Shown here in pieces: positions 7,940-17,070 of a stretch of DNA of 64,000 nt. The position numbers were made by a program, and so were the translations under genes. The notes below the pieces were generated by a model. That model was not told where the DNA came from, did no database searches, and worked only from the letters and a program-made list of their open reading frames with translations. The stretch comes from an uncultured Corynebacterium sp. (GTDB taxonomy: Bacteria; Actinomycetota; Actinomycetes; Mycobacteriales; Mycobacteriaceae): NCBI RefSeq assembly GCF_946998835.1, contig NZ_CAMQAZ010000010.1:21570-85569 (forward strand), written 5' to 3'. How positions within the stretch are numbered: position 1 is the first letter of the stretch; each line of letters starts with the position of its first letter.

Positions 7940-9925
7940 ATGACAACACCTACGGATTCCTCAACGCGAAAATTCGCTTCCACGCCGAGCTGCCATGCGT
8001 GCAGTGGCGGTGCACCAGCGAAGGCCGGCGCCCCTGTTGTCGCAGTTGTTGGCGCGCCGAACTCCGGCAAGTCAACACTGTTTAATAGTTTGACTGGCGC
8101 AAAAGCGCAGATGGGCAATTGGCCGGGTACGACCGTCGAGGTCAGTCGCGGTGCATGGAAGACCGATACCGCTGAGTACGATGTCATCGACTTCCCAGGT
8201 GCTTACTCTCTGGATGCCATGAGCCCAGACGAGGAGCTCACCCGTGAAATGCTCATTGAAAAGCCGGAGGCAGAGCGCCCGGACCTCGTCGTAATTGTTG
8301 TCGATGCCACGGCTCTGGGGCGTGGCCTCTATATGGCTGCAGAGCTGGCCGAACAGCCACAACGTATTGTGCTGGCCCTGACCAAACTCGATGTAGCCAA
8401 GGCCAAGGGCATCGATGTGAATCCGGACGCGTTGCAGTCAGCTATGGGCATGCCGGTAGTGGCGCTGGATCCCCGTCGAAAAGCGGGCATGTCGCGGTTG
8501 GCCGACGCGGTGGCAGCTGCTTTGAGCGGATGTAGTTCGGTGCTTTCGCCGATTCGCCAGGTGAATGGCGAATCGACCGAAAGCCTGGATGAGGCGCGTT
8601 TTGCCGCTATCGACGCAGCAGTTGCGGCATCAACGGGTGGGGTAGAGGACCGCCAGACATTCTCGGACCGCATTGATGATGTGGTACTTCACCCAGTGCT
8701 CGGTCCAATCATCTTCCTGGCGGTCATGTGGGCTGTCTTCCAAATCACGACGACGGTGGCAGCGCCACTGCAGGACGGTCTGGAAGCTCTGATTACTGGC
8801 AGCTTTGCGGATCTGGTCACGCGCGGGCTGGAGGCGATGGGGTGGAATCATCCTATTGTCACAGGGTTGCTTGTCAACGGCATTATCGGCGGTGTCGGCA
8901 TGGTGTTGACCTTCGTCCCGCTGATGGCGCTGATGTTCCTGTGCCTCGCGGTGCTGGAGGATTCCGGATACATGGCGCGTGCGGCCGTGGTAGCTGACCG
9001 TTTCATGCGGGCAATTGGTCTGCCGGGCAAGGCGTTCATTCCGCTCATTGTTGGCTTTGGCTGTAACGTGCCGGCGATTTCGGCGACACGTGTGCTGAGT
9101 AATCCGCGCCACCGCATTCTGACGGCACTTCTGGTGCCGTTCACATCCTGCTCGGCACGACTGACTGTATATGTCATGTTGGGTGCTGTGTTCTTCCCGG
9201 ACCATGCCGGCACGGTCGTATTTGCGATGTACGTGATCTCGATTCTGCTAATCATCCTGACGGGCGTGGCGCTGCGAAAAACTCTATGGCGCACCATGCC
9301 GTCGGAACCACTCGTCATTGACCTGCCGACCTACCAGCTGCCGACTGCACGCCTGGCATTGTCGGTCATGTGGATGCGACTGAAGGGATTCCTGCAGACC
9401 GCCAGTGGAATTATCGTCAGCACCGTTATTGTTGTCTGGCTCCTGATGTCCATCCCAATCGTTCCTGGGCACTCGTTCGCCGATGAGGAATTGGCACCGC
9501 AGGATTCCGCCTACGGCTCCGTCAGTGCGACCATCGCGCCGGTATTTAACCCAGCAGGCTTTGGTACATGGTCCCTGACCGGTCCGTTGGTAACTGGCTT
9601 TGTAGCTAAGGAAGCCGTGATTTCTACCTGGGCACAGACCTACGCAGTGGAAGATGTCACCGACTCTGAGTCGAGCGAACAGGCCTCCAGCCCACTCGCG
9701 GACAATATTCGCCGCGACTTCGACGAAGCCTCCGGCGGCCATGGTCTAGCCGCAGTGTGGGCGTACATGATCTTCCTGCTGGCCTACACGCCATGCGTGG
9801 CTACGCTGGCAGCGCAGCGCCGGGAAATCGGCCTGAAATGGACAGTCTTCGGTTTGGTCGCGCAGATTTTCGTCGCCTGGGCACTGGCCGTGGTCGTTTT
9901 CCAGGGGCTGAAGGTGTTCCTGTAA
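7940..9925 (+). CDS. feoB: ferrous iron transporter FeoB
   Basis: Membrane Fe(II) permease with a cytosolic G domain. The N-terminus carries an unusual CHAC motif. The G domain then shows G1 GAPNSGKST (about residue 38), G3 DFPGAY and G4 TKLD. The helical linker runs to about 230, followed by 8 or more membrane segments with the two Gate domains (FVPLMALMFLCLAVLEDSGYMAR and the CNVPAISATR region). The length of 661 residues is at the short end for FeoB. The ATG at 7940 is used; Shine-Dalgarno pairing is weak and translation may rely on feoA. It works with FeoA at the inner membrane. Confidence 0.96.
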   Translation: MTTPTDSSTRKFASTPSCHACSGGAPAKAGAPVVAVVGAPNSGKSTLFNSLTGAKAQMGNWPGTTVEVSRGAWKTDTAEYDVIDFPGAYSLDAMSPDEELTREMLIEKPEAERPDLVVIVVDATALGRGLYMAAELAEQPQRIVLALTKLDVAKAKGIDVNPDALQSAMGMPVVALDPRRKAGMSRLADAVAAALSGCSSVLSPIRQVNGESTESLDEARFAAIDAAVAASTGGVEDRQTFSDRIDDVVLHPVLGPIIFLAVMWAVFQITTTVAAPLQDGLEALITGSFADLVTRGLEAMGWNHPIVTGLLVNGIIGGVGMVLTFVPLMALMFLCLAVLEDSGYMARAAVVADRFMRAIGLPGKAFIPLIVGFGCNVPAISATRVLSNPRHRILTALLVPFTSCSARLTVYVMLGAVFFPDHAGTVVFAMYVISILLIILTGVALRKTLWRTMPSEPLVIDLPTYQLPTARLALSVMWMRLKGFLQTASGIIVSTVIVVWLLMSIPIVPGHSFADEELAPQDSAYGSVSATIAPVFNPAGFGTWSLTGPLVTGFVAKEAVISTWAQTYAVEDVTDSESSEQASSPLADNIRRDFDEASGGHGLAAVWAYMIFLLAYTPCVATLAAQRREIGLKWTVFGLVAQIFVAWALAVVVFQGLKVFL

Positions 9926-10027
9926 AACCTCGTAGATTCCTCGTGGTTTCGGCAAGACTGCTAAATCACATGTGCCAACTACAAACCAGATCAAAATTGA
10001 AACCAGGCACTGAAAGGAGCTATTGCC

Positions 10028-10345
10028 GTGGGATTCTTTAGCAGCAGAAAAGAAGCGCCGGTTCGCCGTCAGCCTTCGGAAGCTGTCCAAGATGCAATCG
10101 CGCAGGGTATCAGCTCTCGGCACAAGATTTGCGAAATCACCGGCCTGCAGCGTGCAACGGTCGACCTCATCCTTGACCGCATGGAACTCACCGGCCAACT
10201 GCGACGGGAGTCCCTCGGTGGCATGTGCCCGGGCGGTGGTTGCTCCAACTGCGGAATGTCCGACAGCGGTACGTGTACTGGTAGCAGCTCCAATAGCGGA
10301 CCTGTTGCACTTGTGTTGACGCGCAGGCCGCATTCCGCAGCCTAG
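10028..10345 (+). CDS. FeoC-like winged-helix protein with Cys cluster
   Basis: Small third gene of the feo operon. Residues about 17-62 form a winged helix-turn-helix (QDAIAQGISSRHKICEITG, then ATVDLILDRMELTGQL). A cysteine cluster follows at C67, C72, C75 and C83 (CX4CX2CX7C), resembling the Fe-S or oxygen-sensing wing of FeoC. The remaining tail is Ser/Gly-rich. The protein (105 residues) is longer than enteric FeoC (about 80). The GTG start is preceded by AAAGGAG at good distance. In the FeoC family the protein modulates FeoB stability or activity; that role is inferred here from context and cysteines. Confidence 0.75.
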   Translation: MGFFSSRKEAPVRRQPSEAVQDAIAQGISSRHKICEITGLQRATVDLILDRMELTGQLRRESLGGMCPGGGCSNCGMSDSGTCTGSSSNSGPVALVLTRRPHSAA

Positions 10346-10365
10346 GTCTCGGTCTGGCCACGGTA

Positions 10366-10391
10366 TTCTCCGCACACAATGCGGAGAATTT
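10366..10391. terminator. hairpin terminator after feo operon
   Basis: Perfect 9-bp stem TTCTCCGCA/TGCGGAGAA with a 5-nt loop, followed by TTTG. It lies 21 nt after the FeoC-like stop and before hflX. Confidence 0.6.
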
Positions 10392-10419
10392 GCCCTGTCA
10401 TGCGACAATGGCAGCTAGT

Positions 10420-12036
10420 ATGACGAATTTTTCCAACAACTTTGATGAGGTCAGCGACAACACCTCGCAGCAAGAGAGCACCTCGCACGAGATGGACGAC
10501 TTTTTCACAGGCGCTATCGATGACGGTGAAGCCACCGATAGCGCCTCGGGGGATGTGTTCGCTGCGAACGTCGGCACGCATGGGGAACCTACTGTCGGTG
10601 ATTTGGATTTGGAGGCGCGTTCCTCTCTGCGACGCCTGACCAGGTCGGCCACCCACACCGACTCCGAAGGGGTGATGGTCGAGTACCGTCAGCTCCGCCT
10701 GGAACGCGTTGTGCTGCTCGGTGTCTGGACATCGGGAACGCTGCGGGAAGCTGAAGTGGCGATGGAAGAACTCGCCGCCTTGGCCGAGACAGCCGGTTCG
10801 GAAGTTTTAGAGATGGTGCTGCAGCGCCGCGATAAGCCGGATCCCGGTACTTATGTGGGGTCGGGAAAACTCAATGAGCTACGCGACATTGTTGCTTCCA
10901 CCGGCGCCGATACGGTCATCTGTGACGGTGAGCTGTCGCCCGGTCAATTGGTCGCTCTGGAGGACCGTCTTGATGCCAAGGTCATTGACCGCACCATGCT
11001 GATCCTGGATATCTTCGCGCAGCATGCGAAGTCCAAGGAGGGCAAGGCGCAAGTCTCGCTGGCACAGATGCAGTACCTCTACACGCGTCTGCGTGGTTGG
11101 GGCGGCAACCTGTCACGTCAGGCAGGTGGTCGCGCGGGTTCCAACGGCGGCGTGGGGCTGCGTGGACCGGGTGAAACCAAGATTGAAACTGACCGTCAGC
11201 GACTGCGCCAGGACATGGCGCGGATCCGCAAGGAATTGGCGGGTATGAAAACGGCGCGTGCGATTAAGCGTGCCCGTCGTAAGGCCGGGCACCTGCCGCG
11301 CGTCGCGATTGTCGGCTACACCAATGCGGGTAAATCTTCGCTGCTCAACGCACTGACAGGCGCTGGTGTGCTGGTAGAGGACGCGCTGTTCGCAACGCTG
11401 GATCCGACGACGCGCCGCACCAAGCTTCGCGACGGACGCACGGTGATTATGACCGATACGGTCGGTTTTGTTCGCCACCTGCCGACGCAGCTCATTGAAG
11501 CTTTCCGCTCGACCTTGGAAGAGGTACTCGAAGCAGACGTCATTATGCACGTCGTAGATGCTTCGGACCCATTCCCGCTTGAGCAGATTAAGGCCGTCAA
11601 TAAGGTCATTAATGAAATCGCGGAGGAAGAAAAGGCTGAGATTCCGCCAGAGCTGCTCGTGGTCAACAAGGTGGATAAGGCCGATGGCATCACCCTGGCT
11701 CAGTTGCGCCACCAACTCGATGACGCGGTCTTTGTCTCTGCGCGGACAGGCGAGGGGATTAGTGAGTTAGAGACCCGCCTCGAGCTTGCCCTCAATGAGT
11801 TGGAGTCTCACGTTCAGATGTTGATTCCCTATGACAAGGGCAATATTGTCTCTATGCTGCACGAGGACGCGACCGTTCTCTCAGAGACATGGACAGAGCA
11901 GGGCACTCAGATGGATGTCCGACTGCCCACGAGCCTGGCTAATGAGCTGTCGGCATACCACATCGAGCCCGCAGCAAGCACAGAGTTCATGGCTGAATCG
12001 GATATGGAAAAGCACATCGACGCGGAGTTTAGCTAA
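10420..12036 (+). CDS. hflX: GTPase HflX
   Basis: Ribosome-associated GTPase that splits stalled or hibernating 70S ribosomes under stress. The N-terminal HflX domain (about residues 100-255) includes DPGTYVGSGK and the coiled linker QAGGRAGSNGG...GPGETKIETDRQRLR. The G domain starts at GYTNAGKSSL, followed by DTVGFVRHLP (G3) and NKVDKAD (G4). There is an acidic Ser/Thr-rich N-terminal extension of about 70 residues. I use the ATG at 10420, giving 538 residues; ATG codons at 10390 and 10408 are in frame and possible. Confidence 0.94.
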   Translation: MTNFSNNFDEVSDNTSQQESTSHEMDDFFTGAIDDGEATDSASGDVFAANVGTHGEPTVGDLDLEARSSLRRLTRSATHTDSEGVMVEYRQLRLERVVLLGVWTSGTLREAEVAMEELAALAETAGSEVLEMVLQRRDKPDPGTYVGSGKLNELRDIVASTGADTVICDGELSPGQLVALEDRLDAKVIDRTMLILDIFAQHAKSKEGKAQVSLAQMQYLYTRLRGWGGNLSRQAGGRAGSNGGVGLRGPGETKIETDRQRLRQDMARIRKELAGMKTARAIKRARRKAGHLPRVAIVGYTNAGKSSLLNALTGAGVLVEDALFATLDPTTRRTKLRDGRTVIMTDTVGFVRHLPTQLIEAFRSTLEEVLEADVIMHVVDASDPFPLEQIKAVNKVINEIAEEEKAEIPPELLVVNKVDKADGITLAQLRHQLDDAVFVSARTGEGISELETRLELALNELESHVQMLIPYDKGNIVSMLHEDATVLSETWTEQGTQMDVRLPTSLANELSAYHIEPAASTEFMAESDMEKHIDAEFS

Positions 12037-12044
12037 TTCGGGCG

Positions 12045-12071
12045 GTTACAGAGCCCGGACGGCTCTGTAAC
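12045..12071. terminator. hairpin after hflX
   Basis: Perfect 11-bp stem GTTACAGAGCC/GGCTCTGTAAC with a 5-nt loop starting 8 nt after the hflX stop. There is no T-tract, so termination may need Rho or may be partial. Confidence 0.55.
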
Positions 12072-12111
12072 GAAGGCAGGATTCGTCGCGGGAATCGCGG
12101 TGGGTATCCAC

Positions 12112-12117
12112 TAGCAT
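12112..12117 (+). promoter_or_regulatory. candidate -10 of a leaderless uraA promoter
   Basis: TAGCAT within CCACTAGCAT ends exactly 7 nt before the ATG at 12125. The motif and spacing match those before dapF. No Shine-Dalgarno is visible. Confidence 0.45.
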
Positions 12118-12124
12118 TACAACC

Positions 12125-13468
12125 ATGAATTCTACTTCTGACGCGGAGGCCCAACAGGCAACCTCCGCAACTCCACCGGCTGAAAATGCCGAACGCGGCC
12201 GTCTTTTTCGTTGGGATATTCACGGTGACGGTCGAAAAATCGCTCCAGGAGCTGTGGTTGCTCCGAACGAACGCCTTGATTGGCCACGCACAATTGGCAT
12301 CGGCGCACAGCACGTCATTGCCATGTTTGGAGCAACGCTCCTGGTTCCGTTGTTGACCGGCTTCCCGGTCAACACCACGCTGTTGTTCTCGGGTATCGGC
12401 ACAATTGTCTTCCTGCTGATCACCCGAAATCGCTTGCCCTCGTACCTCGGTTCGTCGTTTGCCTTCATTGCACCGCTGACCGCGACGCAGGCGCAGGGCA
12501 TTGGTGTTCAGCTCGGTGTCGTGCTCTCCGCCGGTATCGCGCTCATGCTGGTTGGCTTCGCGGTGAAGTTCGCCGGCAAGCGGGTGCTCGATGCGGTAAT
12601 GCCCCCTGCAGTAACCGGCGCCATCGTCGCCCTGATTGGCCTTAACCTGGCTCCTGCCGCCACAGAGAACTTCGCCACTCAGCCGCTGGTTGCTTTTGTC
12701 ACCATGGCCTCTATTATTCTCGCGACCGTGGCCGGTCGCGGTATGGTCAGCCGCCTGGGCGTTCTCATCGGTGTACTAATTGGCTGGATTTTCGCTGCCG
12801 CCACTGGAAACCTTTCGCCAGAGGCTACTGAAACTGTCGGCAATGCCGCGTGGATTGGTCTGCCAGCATTCCATGCTCCCGAGTTTCACTTCAATGCCAT
12901 GTTGATTGGTCTGCCCGTCATTGTCGTGCTGATTGCGGAGAATGTCGGGCACGTTAAGGCTGTCGCGGCCATGACCGGTCGAAACCTCGATGACATTGCT
13001 GGCGATGCGCTTATCGCAGACGGCCTTGCCACTACCATCGCAGGTTCTGCTGGCGGTTCCGGCACCACCACCTACGCTGAGAACATCGGCGTTATGGCTG
13101 CCACCCGCGTGTACTCGACTGCCGCTTATTGGGTTGCTGCTTTCACCGCAATTGCACTGGCGTTCATTCCAAAGTTTGGCGCACTCATTTTGACCATCCC
13201 CACCGGTGTGCTCGGCGGAGCAACGATGGTGCTCTACGGCCTAATTGGTCTGCTCGGCGTGCGCATCTGGATGGACGAAAAAGTCGACTTCAACAACCCG
13301 GTAAATCTCACCGCGGCGGCCACCGCGCTGATTGCAGGTATCGGCAACCTCACCCTAGACATTGGTTCACTGACACTGGAGGGCATTGCTTGGGGTTCGG
13401 TCGGCATTATTGTCGGCTACCCAATTTTGAACTGGCTCTACAACCGCGTTGGTGAGAACCGCTCATAG
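12125..13468 (+). CDS. uraA: uracil permease (nucleobase:cation symporter-2 family)
   Basis: Inner-membrane nucleobase symporter, most similar in layout to UraA. After about 40 polar residues there are roughly 12-14 membrane segments. QHVIAMFGATLLVP in TM1 and GSSFAFIAPL are family signatures. The region ENVGHVKAVAAMTGRN matches the substrate- and proton-site helix, and GGSGTTTYAENIG follows it. Length 447 residues. It is a single-gene unit between hflX and the convergent ptsH. Uracil is the most likely substrate, but xanthine-type relatives cannot be fully excluded from sequence reading alone. Confidence 0.88.
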   Translation: MNSTSDAEAQQATSATPPAENAERGRLFRWDIHGDGRKIAPGAVVAPNERLDWPRTIGIGAQHVIAMFGATLLVPLLTGFPVNTTLLFSGIGTIVFLLITRNRLPSYLGSSFAFIAPLTATQAQGIGVQLGVVLSAGIALMLVGFAVKFAGKRVLDAVMPPAVTGAIVALIGLNLAPAATENFATQPLVAFVTMASIILATVAGRGMVSRLGVLIGVLIGWIFAAATGNLSPEATETVGNAAWIGLPAFHAPEFHFNAMLIGLPVIVVLIAENVGHVKAVAAMTGRNLDDIAGDALIADGLATTIAGSAGGSGTTTYAENIGVMAATRVYSTAAYWVAAFTAIALAFIPKFGALILTIPTGVLGGATMVLYGLIGLLGVRIWMDEKVDFNNPVNLTAAATALIAGIGNLTLDIGSLTLEGIAWGSVGIIVGYPILNWLYNRVGENRS

Positions 13469-13504
13469 CTCACCCGGTGTGGGCAGCTATAAGCTCTTTT
13501 ATCT

Positions 13505-13777
13505 TTAATCACTCAAATCTTGGGCGATGAGTTCTACAATTGCCTCTACTGCAACTGCGTTGGTGCTTGTCACAGTGACCTCGTCGCCGAATTCTGCGCC
13601 CAGTGCCATGAGCATCAGCGAAGATGAAGCATCCGCTGGTTCGTTATCGGGTTCAGGCGAGTCGACGAGCTCGACCAGGATTTCTTCCTGAAAACGGGCG
13701 GCCCGCTCAGCGATAACTGTTGCAGGGCGGGCATGAATGCCCACCTTGGATCCGACGTGGACATGTTGCGTAACCAT
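13505..13777 (-). CDS. ptsH: phosphocarrier protein HPr
   Basis: Carries the phosphoryl group from enzyme I to PTS EIIA domains. The active-site His15 lies in GIHARPA, and the regulatory-serine region is ASSSLMLMALG. Length 90 residues. The gene follows ptsF on the same strand after 140 nt, so it may have its own promoter. The usual partner ptsI (enzyme I) is not in the window. Confidence 0.95.
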   Translation of the reverse strand: MVTQHVHVGSKVGIHARPATVIAERAARFQEEILVELVDSPEPDNEPADASSSLMLMALGAEFGDEVTVTSTNAVAVEAIVELIAQDLSD

Positions 13778-13917
13778 GCGGGCGGCACCCTGCCTTTCTG
13801 CCTATCGAGTTTCTCGACCCCCTGTCTGAGCTTAATCGCTTGCCAGCGTGGGATGTGGAATGTTGGGTGAAATTTGCTGAAATGCTCGAGCAAATTAGTC
13901 GGCCAAAGCGGTAAAAA

Positions 13918-16077
13918 CTACGCTTCTGCTGGAATGCCTGCCCTTGTGGTTTGTTCGTCGGTGGCGATCTGCCGCGGCCAAAAGCTCTTCGCTAGCACGA
14001 TAAGCACAGCTGCCACGGCGCTGCCCACAACAATCGCGGCAAGCCACGCAAATGGGCTGTCAATTGCAAAGATGACGAAGACACCTCCGTGAGGAACCCG
14101 CGTAGCGGCGCCCAACGCCATCGAGGTGCCACCGGTAATAGCTCCGCCAACCACAATTGAGGGAATAACGCGCAGCGGATCGGCTGCTGCAAACGGAATA
14201 GCGCCCTCCGAAATGAACGCCGCGCCAAGCACCCAACCAGCCTTACCGTTTTGACGCTCTGCGGAACTGAAAAGCTTTGGTCGGATCATTACGGCCAACG
14301 AGGTTGCTAGCGGAGGTACCATGCCCGCTGCCATCACAGCGGCCATAATTTTCCATGATGCTGGGTCTGCAGAGGCAGCGCTTGCGACAGCAAAAAGGTA
14401 GGCGGCCTTGTTCACCATGCCACCCATGTCTACGCACATCATTGCGCCAAGAAGGCCACCGAAGAGGAATGCCGTCGTTGTATTCAGTGACTGTAGCCAC
14501 TGCTGCAACGTTGCCATTAGCCACGCCAACGGCATGCCGAGCAGCAGATACATCGTGAGCCCAACGACCATGGCACCGAGCATCGGAATCACTACGACGG
14601 GCATAAGAGGCCGTAGCCAGTCTGGGACTTTCAGCCTCAAAAGCAAGGCCACTACGAGACCTGCCAAAACGCCTGTCGCCAAGCCTCCGAGGAAACCCGC
14701 GCCAACAGTGATTGCAATGGCACCACCGATGAAGCCAGGGGCAAGACCAGGTCTGCCGGCCATGCCGAAGGCGATATAGGCACTCATGACTGCAACAATG
14801 ACCTGCATGCCGTGATTACCGATGGCGAAAAGTGCTGACCCTAGATAGGTCCACAGCCCCCCTCGATCAATCAGGACCGGGCCGTAATCGCGGGTCGGGA
14901 TAGAAACCGGAGCTCTCAAGCCCATGATTTCCGATATGCGGAAGTCCCGAGTCACTACATCAGCCACCAACCCAATTTGATGGCCACCGACCAGAAATCC
15001 CAGAGCAATCAACAACCCCGAGGCCGCCACAAACGGCACCATGTAGCTGACGCCGGTCATAATCGCATCACGGATCCAGTGCCCGAAACTCTTTTCCCCA
15101 CTTAACGACAATCCCCGCGCCCCATCCTCGCTGGTCGTTTGGGGGCCTTCGCTTGCTGTGGCTGTACTAAAAGCGCCATTTTTCGCGCTGGCTTCCTGAC
15201 TGTGGTCGCCCGTAGGTTCTTGCGCCTTGCGGTCATATGCCCGAATGCGTGACTGTTCTGCCATCGCTTTCGCTTGCTCAATGACTGTAGTTGGCTCATT
15301 CACTGCCTTCCGAATGGGAACCTTGAGCTGCGGCTTATCGCCAAAACGCTTCAGCCCGGTAACTCCGATGTCGGCTGCAATCACCACTACGTCGGCACGC
15401 TGGACCGCATCAGTGGGTGCTTCCTGCGTACCCGCAGAACCCTGTGTCTCTACCGTTAATGTGACATCAGCCATGCCTTGTGCTGCGCCCGTAAGAGCCT
15501 CGGCCGCAAGGTAGGTATGAGCGATGCCTGTAGGACATGCTGTGATGGCGACGATATGTGTATTTGTCTCAGTATTTTTCGCCTTACGACGAGGCGCTTT
15601 GGTTATGTGCTCACCAATAATTCGGGCGGCCTCTGAATCACTTTCGGCCCCGCGCAGGGCCGCGCGGAAACTTTTGTCTCGCAGTGCCTTGGCGAGTGCT
15701 GCCAGAATATCGACGTGGACTTCACTACTACTTGTTGGCACCCCAATGAAAAAGAGCAGATCGGCAGGACCATCAGGAGTGGTGAATTCTGTTGCGCTGT
15801 CTAAGCGAGCGAACAACAGAGTCGGTTGCGTCCAGTCCTTATGACGGCAGTGGGGGATAGCAATCCCACCTGGTAGACCGGTCGGAGCCTTTTCTTCGCG
15901 TTTCAGAGCGGCTGCGACGATATCGTTCCGGTCAGTGGCACGGCCGGACTTTACTGCACTGTCAATGAGGTACTCAAGAATCTTCTCTTTTGTCGATCCC
16001 ACATTGAGATCCAGGAACACTGTCGACTCATCGGCCAACTGTGATGCAATAGTGGAGAAATCAGCCGAGGAAGACAT
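13918..16077 (-). CDS. ptsF: fructose PTS transporter EIIABC
   Basis: Imports fructose as fructose-1-phosphate. Domain order is EIIA (residues about 5-150, with His in GIAIPHCRHKD), EIIB (about 172-270, with Cys in ITACPTGIAHTYLAAEAL), a charged linker, then the membrane EIIC (about 335-705, roughly 9-10 helices, with GGMVNKAAYLF and PHGGVFV). Length 719 residues. The start follows GAGG on the minus strand and lies 21 nt after the fruK stop, consistent with the operon fruR-fruK-ptsF. FruR probably controls it. Confidence 0.95.
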   Translation of the reverse strand: MSSSADFSTIASQLADESTVFLDLNVGSTKEKILEYLIDSAVKSGRATDRNDIVAAALKREEKAPTGLPGGIAIPHCRHKDWTQPTLLFARLDSATEFTTPDGPADLLFFIGVPTSSSEVHVDILAALAKALRDKSFRAALRGAESDSEAARIIGEHITKAPRRKAKNTETNTHIVAITACPTGIAHTYLAAEALTGAAQGMADVTLTVETQGSAGTQEAPTDAVQRADVVVIAADIGVTGLKRFGDKPQLKVPIRKAVNEPTTVIEQAKAMAEQSRIRAYDRKAQEPTGDHSQEASAKNGAFSTATASEGPQTTSEDGARGLSLSGEKSFGHWIRDAIMTGVSYMVPFVAASGLLIALGFLVGGHQIGLVADVVTRDFRISEIMGLRAPVSIPTRDYGPVLIDRGGLWTYLGSALFAIGNHGMQVIVAVMSAYIAFGMAGRPGLAPGFIGGAIAITVGAGFLGGLATGVLAGLVVALLLRLKVPDWLRPLMPVVVIPMLGAMVVGLTMYLLLGMPLAWLMATLQQWLQSLNTTTAFLFGGLLGAMMCVDMGGMVNKAAYLFAVASAASADPASWKIMAAVMAAGMVPPLATSLAVMIRPKLFSSAERQNGKAGWVLGAAFISEGAIPFAAADPLRVIPSIVVGGAITGGTSMALGAATRVPHGGVFVIFAIDSPFAWLAAIVVGSAVAAVLIVLAKSFWPRQIATDEQTTRAGIPAEA

Positions 16078-16098
16078 TGGGCCTCTACAGTTCCTTAT

Positions 16099-17070
16099 CT
16101 AGGCATCGAGCTGCCATGATTGGCCAGCATCGGGATGAACCTGCTCTGGATAGGGGATAGTCGTACCGGGAAGACTGGTCGCAGCTGCGCCGTAAGCCAC
16201 GGCGTTGGCGAGTGCATCTTGGTAGCTGTCGCCCCGTTGACGAGCCATAACGTAACCGGCCAAGGCGCAGTCGCCGGCGCCAACGGTCGATTGCGCAACT
16301 ATGGATGGTGATGTGGCCGCGAAACAGCTGCCCGACTTTACTGACAGCACAGCTCCGGCTTCACCTAGGGTTGCCAGAACTTCGGGAACTCCAAGTTCGT
16401 TCAGGGTCCGAGCCGCCTTTGCGACCGGGAGGTAATTACCCTCAGCTGCCGCTGCTTCAAGTGCCGCGCCGTCCTCATCGATGATTTGGCCGAGTTCGTA
16501 GGCATTCGGCTTCATTAAGAACGGTTGGACCTTCGGGAAAGCACGAACGACTTCGGTCAATGGACCGTCGCTGGTGTCCATTGCGATACGTGCTTCTGGA
16601 TTGACCGAATATATGGCTTCGGTGCATTGGACGTAAAAATCTCTCGGGACACCAGGAGGCAGGGAACCGGCAAAGACTACCCACGTTGCACGCTTGGCAT
16701 GGTGGATGAGTTTCTCCAATACGCGCCGACGGTGTGCCTTTGTCAGAGTCATACCAGGGGAGTTGAGTTTGGTTGTCGTTCCGTCGGGCTCTGCAAGCGT
16801 GAGGTTAACGCGGGCCTCATTTGTCGTGTTAATGGCATCGTGGGGAATGCCAGAGACCTCGAGCAGACGCGAGAACTTACCGGAGTCCGATGCTGGATAG
16901 AGCGCGAGCGTGTCCTCGCCCGCGTAGTGGAGCGCCTTAGAAACATTAATGCCCTTGCCGCCGGCCATGTCCTCAGACATAGGTAGGCGGAACACACCAC
17001 CTCGCTTGAGCTCAGTGTCCAGCCGGGCCAATCGGTCAATCGACGGATTGACAGTAAGCGTCAAGATCAT
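16099..17070 (-). CDS. fruK: 1-phosphofructokinase
   Basis: PfkB-family kinase that turns fructose-1-phosphate, the product of the adjacent PtsF, into fructose-1,6-bisphosphate. It shows the N-terminal NPSIDR, the PfkB signature 1 GGKGINVSKAL near residue 38, and signature 2 STVGAGDCALAGYV near residue 258 with the catalytic Asp. Length 323 residues. Its start overlaps the fruR stop by 4 nt, so the two are translationally coupled. Confidence 0.94.
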   Translation of the reverse strand: MILTLTVNPSIDRLARLDTELKRGGVFRLPMSEDMAGGKGINVSKALHYAGEDTLALYPASDSGKFSRLLEVSGIPHDAINTTNEARVNLTLAEPDGTTTKLNSPGMTLTKAHRRRVLEKLIHHAKRATWVVFAGSLPPGVPRDFYVQCTEAIYSVNPEARIAMDTSDGPLTEVVRAFPKVQPFLMKPNAYELGQIIDEDGAALEAAAAEGNYLPVAKAARTLNELGVPEVLATLGEAGAVLSVKSGSCFAATSPSIVAQSTVGAGDCALAGYVMARQRGDSYQDALANAVAYGAAATSLPGTTIPYPEQVHPDAGQSWQLDA

